From assembly GCA_963969395.1 (NCBI GenBank), contig OZ017795.1:25463063-25527062 (forward strand): DNA of 64,000 nucleotides. The letters run 5' to 3'. A program made the position numbers and the translations under genes. This DNA is from Pseudoscleropodium purum. Lineage: Eukaryota; Streptophyta; Bryopsida; Hypnales; Brachytheciaceae. Position 1 is the first letter of the stretch. Each line of letters begins with the position of its first letter. A model generated the notes under the pieces. It saw only the letters and a list, made by a program, of their open reading frames with translations, was not told the origin of the DNA and did not search any database. Positions 34,424 to 46,600 of the stretch are shown here, in pieces.

Positions 34424-36293
34424 ACATCCCATGTACCCACATTTAAAATGGCAGTGGTATGTTATATTCGTGTATGAAATAATCTTTTGTAAATAATGTT
34501 TCGTAAATATTGAAAAAAAATTTCAAAGTTTAGATTTTTTATTCTATTCCTTAGATTTCTTCTTATGTGTCCAATTAGGTCAGTGCTATTAGCGATTGTT
34601 GTTGCTTGCTGGAGGATCATGTCTCAAGCATTTAAATATTCTGTACTTGCTTCAGGTTGGACTCCCGTTTGATGCAAGCCTTTCTACAAATGGGAGGCTC
34701 ACGCGGAGCCTCCTTTCCAGATCAGAAAAGTCTTTTTCAACTTGTAGCGAGTCCATGGATGGCAGTTGTGACACTGCACCTTTTTCTAAACCGTACTTGT
34801 TGTGCTCCGCCTCCGATGTAGTGTCCACAGCCATAGACTACTCAAAGGGAAACATGGAGGACAGGGTCGTCAATAGTTCCCCCAAGAGAAGGGTGGTTTA
34901 GTACTATATCTATGAGCTCAAGAAATTTAGTGAAACTTTCAAAAACTCCTATAACATAAAGAAATCCATTAGCTTTAGGGAAATTTCATTTTTATTTCAA
35001 TCGGTGTCTGAAAGCATTCATTATGCTAGCTGAATCTTAGAGGAGACCGGGCAGTCCAAAAAATTCCCAATAAAATTGAAATAAATTCTTTGATATTTTT
35101 TTCTTGTATGTCACATTTGTGTTAACTTTATATTTGAAGCTTTGGTTCATCCATTTGGAGAAGTAATGAGAAAGTTATGGACAATCTTGTTTTTGTGACA
35201 ATTTGAGCATTTTCAGGAAAAAACAACTAATAGAACTCACATTCGAATGCAATTTTGACACCCTCTTCCAAAAACATTGTTAAATAGGTTGGGTATATTT
35301 GCTACAACAATTTGACCATTGGAATTATTGTGTTTTAATTTCATCTTAGAACTATTAAGAATTTAGTTTTTATTTCAACCTTGAATCTACATCTGCTTAG
35401 TATTAATTGAATGAGTGAAAATTTAGTACTTTGTTGTTGAATTTCTATGGTCTACATTTTCAACACAGTTGTTCAACATCCCAAAATATAAAATCAAAAT
35501 GCGTCCTACAAATTTATTTAAGTTAAGAAGATTCAAACTAAGCCAAAAAAGTTTGCCAAGCAAGGTTAGGAAATACATGTTTTCTTGTCCTTTAAATGTA
35601 AATATCTTTATATCCATGTGGTGAAAGTTTTTGAAACATCATACTCCACATTTTTATACTAGTGTAGTACAAGATCCTGTAGTCAAATCTAAAAGAAAGC
35701 CAATTTTTTGCTCTTTTGCAATAGAAATAAAAACATTTTCAAGTATTTTTTGCAAGACTTTGAATACTCTCTTCCTCTTTGCAATAGAAATAAAAACATT
35801 TTCAAGTATTTTTTGCAAGACTTTGAATACTCTCTTCCTCTTTGCAATAGAAATAGCAGTTTTGAATGGTCTTTGTCTTCAAAAATACCTTGGGACTTTA
35901 TAGGTTAATAACAAGGTAGATATAATGTAAAAATCTAGTATTTTGAAAAACAAAGCAAGCAACCACTTTGTATATACACACAAACTCTAAGAAATTAGAA
36001 GTTCATTTATGAAGAAATGCTACAAGCCATTCAGAATAGAATAATATAGTCTAATATTCCAAGTAAATTGAACTTGTTGAGTGCAAACTCTTTCAATATT
36101 TTTCCTTCAATGTGAACGAAAATTTCTAATTATACGGTGTACTAATGTAATTTTCCTTCATTGGTTGCATTTGTTTGAAATCGCAGTCTCAAGGTTGCTT
36201 AGTCATTCAATACTAAACTTTATTTATCATTGAATTGAACTATATTGTCAAAAAAACGTTGCACTTGTGTTTTGAAAGTCTCAAAATGACCAT
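34424..36293. other. Right end region of the giant element, no gene
   Basis: AT-rich. Segment 34970-35450 is related to 58975-59400 (shared blocks TTTTTATTTCAAT, GACAAT(C/T)TTGTTTT, CCATTGGA). A 63-bp repeat lies at 35715-35850. Inverted subterminal motifs occur from 36186. No coding gene is supported. Confidence 0.6.
35715..35850 (+). repeat. 63-bp tandem duplication
   Basis: Two full copies and a partial third of a unit starting TTTGCAATAGAAATAAAAAC at 35715, 35778 and 35841. The unit length is a multiple of three, so it creates a false repetitive ORF. Confidence 0.95.
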
Positions 36294-36321
36294 TTTGTCT
36301 CAAATTAACGAATATGGCCTT
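36294..36321 (-). repeat. Right terminal inverted repeat, 28 bp
   Basis: Exact reverse complement of 1988-2015. It ends in AATATGGCCTT followed by ATAG. Confidence 0.9.
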
Positions 36322-36325
36322 ATAG
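36322..36325. repeat. Right target-site duplication (ATAG)
   Basis: Same four bases as 1984-1987, directly outside the right terminus. Confidence 0.65.
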
Positions 36326-36474
36326 GAGTCAAATATTATATATCATAGTTGATGGGCAGAAAAAAAAAGCAAATTGGGAGGAAAAAATTTTAGGCAATGT
36401 GTACTTATTTCTAATAAAAAAATGTTACATAGCCTACTAATACAATACCAATTCTTCCTGCATTTCTTTAGCCT

Positions 36475-36775
36475 CTAGAATTGCAGGTTGTCTTTTTGTG
36501 GTGGTGGTATGTCCCAATCTTCATCACCATTGTCATCCATTAATCCATCCATCTACAATTATTCTATGAGAAGCTCTACTTCATGAGGATCTTGATTGAG
36601 GAACATGTTGTAAAGAGAATAGCAAGCCATAACAACATTTGGTAAAAATGTCATATAAAGCTTCGATTTCTTCATCAACTTACAAAAATTTGTATACTAA
36701 AGGAGTTTTCAACAATACTCTTTGTAGTACAATTTTTATAAGACAAAACCAAGGCAATTCTAAATAGGTTCATTC
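36475..36775 (-). pseudogene. PIF/Harbinger transposase remnant, C-terminal part
   Basis: Reading leftward, the translation gives IVENSFSIQIF, then PNVVMACYSLYNMFLNQDP and an acidic tail with WDIPPPQ. This matches the end of Harbinger-type (DDE_Tnp_4) transposases, where a vi-aC-xLHN motif precedes an acidic C-terminus. It contains stops. It is the continuation of the piece at 38520-39500, separated by an AT-rich insertion. Confidence 0.65.
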
Positions 36776-36779
36776 GAGG

Positions 36780-38515
36780 GGAAAATTCAAGTGAGCTTAG
36801 TGTTTTAATTAGCTAATGTCACTTTGTAGGTAAATTATATCTTTAATCTTAATATATTAGGGTATTTGGTATCTTTCATATTCTATTTAGGAATGGGAAG
36901 GAATTCTCTCTCTAGTTTTTGTCCAATTATAAATACAAATTTCTAACCACTAAATCCGTCTCGGTCCTATCTTAAGATAAAATATAAATTTAAAAAGTGT
37001 GAGTTAAGGGCACCTGCATCCACAAATCTCATACTTTGAATTCATTGAAATATATTACAAATATATTCATTTGCAACATGCATCACACAATACATATTTG
37101 AACTTTGAAAATTCGGTTTAACCGAGAACTCATGAATCGTTTTGCACAAATATCATTTCGCTTCGAAATTGCTTTAAGCGCTAATGTCTTGATTACTTAA
37201 AGTAAATGTACCATATATCCTATCTAGAAATTGAAAACAACTAAGGACATTGCTTAAACAATTCTAAAATTTTCCTTAAGGAATCTATAATATGCTTTGC
37301 TAAATTATTTTAAAGTATTTTGAATTCTTCCCTTATCAAGGCTCCGGTCTTTATTTGAAAATATTCTTTCATCGTTCAGCATCTCCAATTGATCTTTCTT
37401 TGCTGCAAATCTTTTCCAACTTGTCTTCTATTGAATCTTTACTCTTATATTTTATCTTAATGTTTTCCTTTTTAGTCTCACATTTTACTTTTGCGTAATT
37501 CAATTGGTTACAAAATTTACATTGCTTCAATTTTAATTTAATAGGTTCTCTATTCATTTTACATCATTTATATTCCCATCATATTAACTCTATAGTCAAA
37601 CAATTGATTTCTCTCAATAAAATATTGCTACAACATAGAAATTCTCTCAACTTGCACTTTAGATAAACAATTTCACACACCAATATCACATAAGAATTTA
37701 AATACACATTCAAGCATTAATCCATGTATACATAACTTCAATTGGAATACCATTTATTAATCATATGGATAATCATTCCATAATTAAAATGTACATCAAT
37801 TATTTACAATTGTTCAATAATTTCTATTCATTAGAATTCTAAACTCATTTCTCAACTCCAAATAAATCTCAATTCCTAATTTTATTTCCAACATATATAT
37901 CCACTTGTGACACAAAGATATTCCAATCTTTTAAATAAAAATAATTTCCAATCATTGGAATTAACAAATTAATTACTAATTCAATATTTTGCTCCACTTT
38001 TCTTCCCCTCTCACTTTAAACATTCACACAAAGAATTCTCTTAAGAGATGAAACACAATTGATAGACAAAATTCTACTCAAAAGATAATAAAAATTCTCT
38101 TAAAGAGATTCTCCTTCATAAAAAATTACTCATGGCAATGTAACACAAAAATGAAATGTAATGCTTAAAGCAATAAAACTAACACTTAAGTGAATAAAAA
38201 AATCACAACTCAAGATGACAATGAAAAAACATAACTTCACCACACAAAATTGCAAGAGAAAATTAAAAAAAAAAAGAGAGAAGAATGAGAGAAAAACCAC
38301 TATTTATCACCCTCCATTCTCAAAAACACCCCTTCAAATCTCTTGATAAAAACTGTCACAATTCACAACCGTTCAAACTAAAGAGACTTTTCACATTTAA
38401 ACATCAACTATCACCACATTCACACTTTATTGCTCAAAATTTTGAACATAAAACCCATTTTATACTCAAAAAAATAAAATTTTACTATAAAATAAAATTG
38501 TTTTGATTACACTCC
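36780..38515. other. AT-rich insertion splitting the Harbinger remnant
   Basis: About 1.7 kb that interrupts the transposase. Its edges show CAAGTGAG (36790) and CTCACTTG (38520) in inverse orientation. On the minus strand a GATAAATAG box followed by a pyrimidine-rich run near 38250-38300 resembles an LTR promoter. A solo LTR or another DNA element are both possible. I found no clean target duplication. Confidence 0.35.
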
Positions 38516-38519
38516 TCCC

Positions 38520-39500
38520 TCACTTGTGTTTTTGATTGTATATTTCCTCTAGCATGATCAACCTCTTTTCTTTGTATGGTACCATAAGCCAAGAAAGAAG
38601 GAAATATTTCTTGTTTACGAGAAGAAAAACTAGAAATTCTTCATGACAAAATGGTGAACTGTCAATGAGATTTCTATTTCTTGTTTTCTTGAAAGGTCTA
38701 GACTTCCTCAAAACTTTGACAATATTCATGCTCCCTGGTAGTCCTACATAGACATTGAGAAATTTCTTTTGTCTCTTGACAACTACTTAGCAATCCATGC
38801 TATATCCATTTGTCTGGAAGTAAAAATGATCCTCTAAAAAGTGGCTTGGTTTTGACATACAAAAATGGGTCCTGTCAATAGTACCTATGATTCCTAGCAA
38901 TCCAAACAATCTTTGGAACTCTCCCATATTGACTTGTGCTTGAGCAGAGTTTGGCCAAATGTTGATTTCAATTCTGAAGCATTTGTTGATAGTAGACACA
39001 ACTTCTTGCAAAATTTTTGACACAATGGATAATCCTATAGCAAATTTCTCTAATACTATTAACAATGTAGTTCCTTGAACAAGCTTGTAGATTGCAACTA
39101 CTACTTGAATACAAACAAAAATTGCTTGGTGAAACTCCATATCTTGTTTTTCAATATAGGATTGTAGAATGGCAGAATGCATGCCAAATTGAAGATTGTC
39201 TGCTTTGTCATCCTAAAATTTTCTATCTATTTTTTGTCATCATACATGGTGAGTAGAAAAATCAAGAAGTAGACCTTTGAGCGTGGTTTAATAAACCAAT
39301 CCAAGTCCTTCTCTAACAAAATCTTGGCATTATTAATATGAAAATCATGTAGTACAAACAAGGTGATATGTTCCGTTTTGTTCAAGGTATTATGTACACA
39401 ATTGAAAGGCTAAATTACTATTGCATCTTTGTCTCTTTCTGTCCCTCCAAGTGTGTCTATGTCATTATGAATGTTTTGAAGTAGCAAAATCATGGCCATG
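38520..39500 (-). pseudogene. PIF/Harbinger transposase remnant, N-terminal and core part
   Basis: Reading leftward from about 39430: a segment ending IENFRMTKQTIF, then IEKQDMEFHQAI, VVVAIYKLVQGTT, FAIGLSIVSKILQEVV and GIIGTIDRTHFCMSKPS (the first catalytic Asp in an IDRTH motif), then HFYFQTNGYSMDC. After one TAA (38787-38789) come VYVGLPGSMNIVKVL (usually PGSxND) and LLSWLMVPYKE. This order is characteristic of PIF/Harbinger DDE transposases. Frameshifts affect the N-terminal part. It is dead as a gene. Confidence 0.82.
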
Positions 39501-39758
39501 AAGAACCCTACAACCCTTGCAAGTTTAGATTACATCATTTAAAAAGACATTAAGTGGATTGTTGCATTAGAATCTCTAAAATCTAATCTCCTTTAAATCA
39601 CTCAACACTCAAATCTTTTAGAATCCAATTTTTGTATTGAATAGTGAATACCATAGAAGTCTCCAAATTAATTTATTGAAGAGCACTTGCCTCTTTCAAA
39701 CTCAGCTCTTAGAAGTGCATGTCTCTAAATTCAAGAGCACAAGCACGTCTTTAAATAT

Positions 39759-39985
39759 CACTATAAGAAACTAAAGTTTGTTGATGTCAAAAGGAATGGA
39801 TTTAAGGTGATTGAAAAAAACAAACCCATGTTTTTATGTCAACAATAATGTCCAATATAACATCAATGGACATCATTGTTGACATAAAAACATGGGTTTG
39901 TTTTTTTGGAGTCACCTTGGATGTCATTTAACATCTGTTTCTTTTGATGTCAATCCGTCACCTAAAACAAGGTTTTCTTATAGTG
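39759..39985. mobile_element. CACTA-type foldback MITE (227 bp)
   Basis: Starts CACTATAAGAAA and ends TTTCTTATAGTG, with TAT on both sides (39756-39758 and 39986-39988), a 3-bp duplication. The interior forms a strong hairpin: AAACAAACCCATG with GTTTTTATGTCAAC on the left arm, and the complement on the right arm around 39866-39905. Termini and 3-bp TSD fit the CACTA superfamily. Confidence 0.88.
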
Positions 39986-42685
39986 TATCTTCAAATCAAT
40001 GAACACTCAAATTTTCTACACTCATTATAAGTACTTGAATTAATACACTAAAGAATATTCTTCCACTACATAAAACATGCCCAAGAACATTGAACCAAAA
40101 AAATGCACAATACTCAAACCTTTGCAATTTGAAATACAATTTTTAGAATGAATTGTAAGAAATTTGGGCACCCATATTGAGTAGGAATTTGAAATTCAAA
40201 ATCAAATTTGGGTTACATTTTTGAAATTTTAGAATACGAGCTTAATTGTGAGCTTAGAAGAGAAGAAAAGTTGCATAAAATCAATGCTCTTATGAGAACA
40301 CATAGTAACATACATGGTAATAGGTAATAAAAAAATTTAACCATTTTTTGATGTGAAGTGTGGGAAACGTAACCATACCTTGGTAAAACCCATGATCCTT
40401 TGTGAATTTCAAAAAACTAGTTCTAATATGTATTGTGAAAATAGAACAAGATATTTCGAAAACTTGTGATGTTAGACTATATCACTATGTGATAAATTAG
40501 TTTGGTGTGCAGTGCCACCAAAGTGCTCTGTAATTCTCTTTCAGTTGCGAAGAAGATTTCAAAAAAATAATTTTTGTTTTAATAATAATAACTACACTCA
40601 ATTGTAAATAGTGACAATTACAAGTGCACATACTTTACACTCTAAAGGAAAGAACTACAAGGCTCCTTGATCTCGAAGGGCTGTTCGCACAAGAGGCCCA
40701 ATCTGATCTCTAGGTTAGGTCGAGGGTGTTCGCATGGGCTAAATTGTCACTTGATTTCCAATGTAGAGCTCCGGTCCTGACTTCTCTCAACCATCCTTGA
40801 TTGTAGGGTTTGCAAGCCCACTCTCCATCCCATCAACCCGACTTACTATTTATCCAAAAGTAATTTTTTATTTAAAAAATTCTTTCACCTATTTCAAGAC
40901 TTGTCATTATGGCTTACCTCATTCATTGGTTGTCACATGTCACTTAATTTTAAATATTGAAAAAAAGGTGGATATTTTATTTGGAGGTCCAATTCACATC
41001 CAAAAGTACGATTTGAACTAGACCAAACCTCACAGATTGGTGCCCGGAGCTCCACTTTCAATTGGCCCCCCCATGCAAACAAGCTCTAAGAGCACCTCCA
41101 CCGCATTCACGGGAAAGCCACTATAAATAAAGTTTTGGAGGTTGTAGTGGTGTGGTGGGTTGAAGAGGCTCCCCGTTTCTCATAGCAACTCTCCACTGCA
41201 TCTACATCGTATGCCCCTTCAAAACCTTATCGAAAATTTGATGCTATCATTGTTGATGTTACCATAGACAATAGTTTGGATTTATGCATATAGCTTGTTC
41301 ATACTTCCCATTGAAACAAGCACCAAACATTGTTGCATGTTCCAATTATTAATGTTTTAGGATTGCTATTCTTGAGGATTTATTGAGTGTCTTCATTCAA
41401 ATAGATCAATTCAGAGTATTCAAATTTAGTGCAAAAACTACTACACCTCTTTTGCAAATACCTAGTAATGTACAGTACAGTAAGTTCACAAAAGCTTTGA
41501 AGATGCATTTAATTTTTTTTCAAAAATGGCCCACTTTCAATAAGGTTATATGTTCAATGTTCATGTCACTTCCATTTTTGTATAAGGTAGAAGCACTAGC
41601 AGTGCATTATCATGAATTTTGGGATGCAAGAAGTGAATGTAAAAAGTGAATGCAAATTTTGGGATGCAAAAAGTTGAAAGAAATTAAATGGCTATATAGG
41701 TGCTATTATTGGGGTTGCGGTTGCTAATGTCCACAAACGAGTCTCCAAAGATGAAGAGCTTGTCAAAGCTACCCTTCCTTGCGCTTGTTGTTGTTCAAGA
41801 CAACCAATTGAAGTACATGAGACCAGATTGGTGGTTTCTCTATGGTATGGAATGCCTTGACAATGCGGTAGCTAAACTTATGCGGTCGTGTCTCCTTGTT
41901 GTGCGCATGTCAAGTCAATTAAAATGAAACTTTGTATACAAAAGGAAAAATTACATTACATTAGTAACTTCATTTTTAAGATTAATTTTCATTATAGACA
42001 AATGGATGTCAAAGCTAACCCGCATAGCAACAGAGCAGCAATAGTATTATTGCAATGTAATAATACCCACAAAAGTTGTTGCGAGAGCTCTTGCGTGCAC
42101 TCAAAAGACCTTTAAAGTATCGTGAATGGAACCTTATAGTGTTGCCTAGGAAAGCCAAAAATCCTTTAAAGCTAGATTCCATTGGCCTCCAGAATGCCGA
42201 TTTTCAGAGCTCCAGTTAGGCTCCATTCTCCTTGCTAGTCTTGCCAGACCTTTGGATCGGCGTGTAGCCTTTAGCCTTTGTGAACTAGCCGTGTAGGCTT
42301 GGAGGGTCCAGAGGGGTTCCGAAGGGCCAGTAGAAGACAAACGAGAAATCCTTTTTTTGAACTTTCTGAGTAGTAAACTAAACTAAAGCTTAATTTGCTA
42401 GGCTATACTGGAGGTCTCGCTCCCAATGGAGCATTCCAGAAGGTCTAACCCCATTTGGCACACCTTTTGGATTCCGGACCTCCAAAAACTCAATGGAATT
42501 AGGCCCTTAGCGACAACACAATGGGGACCTAAAGTGCTAGTTAAGTGCCATTTCAAGTGTGCGGTGGAGACAATATTGCTATAGTTTAACTGAATGCCCA
42601 ACCTCTTGGATGTAAGTAAAATTTCATCCATCTTTTTGAGTTTTCCATCAGCTCATCAACTTGCATTGGGCAAAAGAGTATAGGA
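39986..42685. other. Intergenic region, no supported gene
   Basis: Moderately AT-rich. Frames at 40797-41021, 41383-41649 and 41700-41927 have no recognisable domain. Around 40640-41100 a more GC-rich patch with many CTCC/GAGCTCC segments may be old transposon sequence. At 42120-42560 short inverted blocks (GGCCTCCAG, CTGGAGGTC) suggest another decayed element. Confidence 0.4.
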
Positions 42686-42689
42686 AAAG

Positions 42690-42915
42690 CATATAGGAAA
42701 AAGCAAAGTAAAGAAATGGGAAAAAGGGAAAGAAAAAGAAAAGGGATAAACGAAAGAATAGAAAACAGGGAAAACAAATGAAAAGAAAACGGGAGAAAGA
42801 AAAGGACAGAAAATGGGAAAAAGGAAAGAACAGAAAATGTCGAATAGGAAAGTGAAGGACTTGGGAGAAAGAAAAGGAAAACAAAATGAGGAAAAGGAAA
42901 GAAATGAAAACGACA
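42690..42915 (+). repeat. Polypurine tract of about 225 bp
   Basis: A long run of nearly pure A/G with GGGAAAAGGAAAGAAAA-like iterations, only rarely broken by T or C. It lies about 0.8 kb upstream of the F-box gene start. Mirror-like polypurine tracts can form triplex DNA. ORFs on the other strand (Phe/Ser-rich) are by-products. Confidence 0.9.
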
Positions 42916-42919
42916 ACGA

Positions 42920-43688
42920 ACCTCGGCCTTCTATTTTCAAATCCAAGAGCGGCGGCGTTGATCCAAGCGGGGCAACGCTTATAAATTCCTCGTGGAATTG
43001 ACTTTTGATGACAATGGACTAACAAGCAGCTTTTCCAGCTCCGTCTTCCTCTCCGTGATAGTCATGCAGGATGATCAGTAGTACAGTACAGGTTGTCCAC
43101 GACTTAACAGTAGTCCCCAAATGCACTTCGCGAAGTCCTTCTGATTTGTACGCCAACCCACAACGAATTTTCCACGTAAAGCCCACCTCCCTTCCAGTGT
43201 TTTGAAGGTTTATCATCAACCAGCCAGATCACGCACCAGGTGCACTCACACAAGGTGTGCCAGTCCAGATGGTGCCTTCATGGGATGGTGCGTTGCAGAT
43301 GACACCTCTGTGTAGAGATCAGATCGTGCAATGGAGTGGAGTTGTTCGGCTATGGAATCATTGCAGGTGCAGATTGAAGGTACGCTCTCTTCGTCCATAC
43401 CTCTTTCGCTGTCATGTCTTGGGCTTCCGCGCTCTGTAGCTGAAATTTCTCGGGTGGGTTTGTTCGGCGGTCGCGGTGGAAGGTCGGTTGAGGTTCGATT
43501 GGTAGAAGAGGGTAGAGGTGATTGCGTGGATTTTAGGGTTGATATTCGAGTAATTTTTGAATGATTTTTGATTGAGTTTTCGAGATGATTGATTGCTAGG
43601 GGTTAAGGTGAATTTGTGTTTTTTGTGATGTTGAGCGTGTGTTTGTGGTGGTAGGGTTTGAAGCTTGAGCAGATGTTGTGACTGGGCC
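42920..43688 (+). promoter_or_regulatory. Likely promoter and 5' UTR region of the F-box/LRR gene
   Basis: Base composition rises toward typical genic values. No TATA box can be named with confidence. A GT-rich stretch from 43570 to 43660 precedes the start codon. An upstream ATG-TTG-TGA mini-frame ends just before ATG 43689. Confidence 0.35.
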
Positions 43689-46600
43689 ATGGCGGTGGCC
43701 CGTGAGGTTCAGCAGCGGGGGGAGGAGCCGCTGATATGGAAAGTGGCCGACGAGAATCTGCAAGACATCTTGGCTCGGCTTCCGGATCGCGTAGATCGGC
43801 AGTCATGGTGCTTGGTGTGCCAGAAGTTTTTGTACCTCGAAGCCGTGGGTCGGAAGTATGTGCATTTGATGAGCCCTAAGATTTTGGAGCCCGTGTTGCA
43901 TCGCTACCGCTTAGTGGAGCATCTGGACTTGTCGTCGTGTGTGAAAATCACCGACGCGGAGCTGGCTACCGTCGCCAAGTTCACAAGCCCGCGGTTGCTG
44001 TCGATCAAGCTCGTGAGGACGAAGGGGTTCGGAGGGGCCGGCATTCGGAGCCTCGTGGAATGTAGTTTGCTTCAGGACGTGGATCTCACGTTTTGTACTG
44101 CGGTGGGAGACTATGAGATCTTTATCATTAGTGAGCTGGAGCATTTGCAGAAGCTCAAGTTGACTGCGTGCCGGAATGTCACGGATTTAGGGTTGACAGC
44201 GCTCACGCGGTGCAAGGACTTGAGGAATTTGAGCTTAAAGTTTTGCACGGTAGGGGATGATGGCGTTCGGAATATTGCGGCCGGGTGCTCGCAGCTGCAA
44301 GTTATCGATCTTTCATTTACTGAGGTACAAATTGGGGATGTATGCTTTCTCTTTTCGGATGTAAACTAGTTTTATGTTATCAATTCTCAGTTACCTTGAG
44401 CTCTTTTTCATCCGTTTATCATGGAAAAAGTGTGTCCTTTCTTTGCGATTAATCTGAGTTTAATCTGTGCCTACACATAAGTATTTATAGATGCATAGAT
44501 ATAGATACATAAACAAGTAGCGACGCTGAGAGAGGTCCGACTCACTGTAGCACCGCTTGGCTTTTCAAGTGACAACCTACTCAAACTTCCTCACATGCAG
44601 TGTAGATTTAGCTTTTGTCATTTTAATGCCTCATCCCCTTTAGTCCGGATCCCATGAATGCATGTTCTTGAGAATGGGCACCATTTTGGTAAAGGGTTTC
44701 AAATTTAGTGGTATTTGGGTCCATTTGAAATGCTAACATCGGTTTTGGTTTGGAGTAGGTTTCGGACGCTGGGCTAGCATCCCTGGCTCTTTTGGAGAAT
44801 CTCGAGTGTCTCTCTCTCATATCATGCAACAATGTGACTGACAGGGGTCTCGATTGCCTTAGGAGTGGATGCAAGCCATTACAGGTGCTGCTGTTTTTTC
44901 ATGCACGTGTATGAATTTCCAATGTGTTGTCTTGTCTTGAGAGTGTTTGAAATGGTGCTAGAATGAAACCGCACTGATTGCATATGAAAGAGTAATTTCA
45001 GCAAGTTCTTAATATTTGTAATATCATCTCTCAAATGCTGACCTCATGTATTTGATCCCGGTTACTTTTGACGCTGAGTTGATGTTGATGCTTACCCTCT
45101 TGTTGCTTGTTATAGAAGCTGGACGTGGCAAAATGCTCAAATGTGAGTAGCCAAGGTATCATTGCCTTGACAGGAAGCTCTGTGCACATTCAAGAGCTCA
45201 ATCTCTCCTACTGCAAGGCGGTAAGTGGTTGTTTGTTCTGTAATTCATATTGGTAATATGGACATGCAACTAACCGGACCATTAGAAGTGTGAGTGTAGG
45301 AGACGTCTGTGTGCTACATCTTTTGAAAATGTAACACCTGTTCTTGGTGTTTTTGACAGATAAGCAGCGTGCTATTTTCTAGTCTCCAGAAACTCAAGAC
45401 ACTGCAAGTGATCAGACTGGACGGCTGTGCTATTGGGGAGGCCAATTTGAGCTTGATTGGGAGAGGATGTAAAGTGTTAAAAGAGCTCAGTTTGAGCAAA
45501 TGCCAGGGGGTGACTGATGTTGGTGTTGTGGGCGTAGTAACAGCTTGCACTGGCCTGCAAAAGCTAGATTTGACCTGTTGCCGTGACATCACAGATGCAA
45601 CTTTGGAAGCTATCTCATCGAATTGCAGGGGTCTGCTGAGCTTGAAAATAGAGAACTGCCTTTCGATCTCAGCTGAGGGTCTGGTTTTGATTGGGAAGAA
45701 TAGCTTCTATCTCGAGGAGCTTGATCTCACTGACTGTAATTTAAATGATAATGGTAAGAGTTTGATCTGATATGCAAATCTCACTTCTTGCTCAAATTCC
45801 ATTGTTCGTAGTACCTGTAATAATTTATGATAGAGAAACCTATATTAAGGGACTGCCCCTTGCTAGTCTTCACTAGAAGATCGTGTTAACAAGGTTATTT
45901 ATATTGTTTTCATTGTGGTGTTTTATCAGTATTTGGTCTTGAAGAATTGAAGCATCTGACTGAATCTGGTCGCTTGTGTGGCAGGATTGAAGTCAATTGC
46001 TAGGTGCACTAGGTTAAGGGTATTGAAGGTGGGTTACTGCATGGATATCACAAATGCTGGACTCGTGAACATTGGTGCCACGTGCAAGAGTCTGCGTGAA
46101 ATTGACTGTTACAGGTTAGTCCTAAACTGTGGCAATAAATTGCAAATTTTGCTTTTGTACAGGATCGAATCAGGATCTTTCCTCTTGAGCCACACTGATT
46201 CGATTTGCGTGTACTACGATAGTTGTGTTATGAATTTGTGCTTACAATGTCCTCATATAAGTATGGTATGTCTACACTGCCAGGCAGCTGTTGCAATGTT
46301 TTGCTTTTCTTCTCTGCAAAATTCTCAGTTTCACTAAAGGGTTGGGGCACTTTCAGGTCGGTGGGGATCAGCGATGGAGGAATTGCAGCAATTGCGAGTT
46401 GTGGCAGGCGTCTGAAAGTGGTCAATATGTCTTATTGTGCATCGATCACAGATGAAAGCTTACACTCACTTGCACAGCTGAGAGATCTTTTGCAGCTAGA
46501 GTTACGGGCTTGCAGCCAGGTGACCTCAGTAGGAATCTCTTACATTGCCTCATCCTGCAAACACCTGCGGGAGTTGGATGTCAAGCGCTGCACCTTTGTG

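Larger units (their letters stand above)
1988..36321. mobile_element. Giant TIR DNA transposon, about 34.3 kb (about 22.5 kb without its nested insertion)
   Basis: The two ends are perfect 28-bp inverted repeats (1988-2015 and 36294-36321) starting AAGGCCATATTCG and ending GAGACAAA. They are flanked by the same 4 bp, ATAG (1984-1987 and 36322-36325), read as a target-site duplication. TTGAGAC motifs point inward from the left end and their complement GTCTCAA lies at the right end. Inside, in order, are a DUF7869-type transposase-like gene (minus), a 4-kb inverted arm, a loop carrying a nested 11.9-kb element, the second arm, and a gene with ParB-like, methyltransferase-like and phosphatase-like parts (plus). 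I cannot assign a superfamily. A 4-bp duplication is known for Sola and Ginger-type elements, but the proteins here do not obviously match those. Decayed reading frames suggest this copy is no longer autonomous. Confidence 0.82.

Noticed and set aside
35631..35908. Short repetitive ORF with FAIEIKTF repeats
   Set aside because: It is a 63-bp tandem duplication in non-coding DNA of the right end of the giant element.
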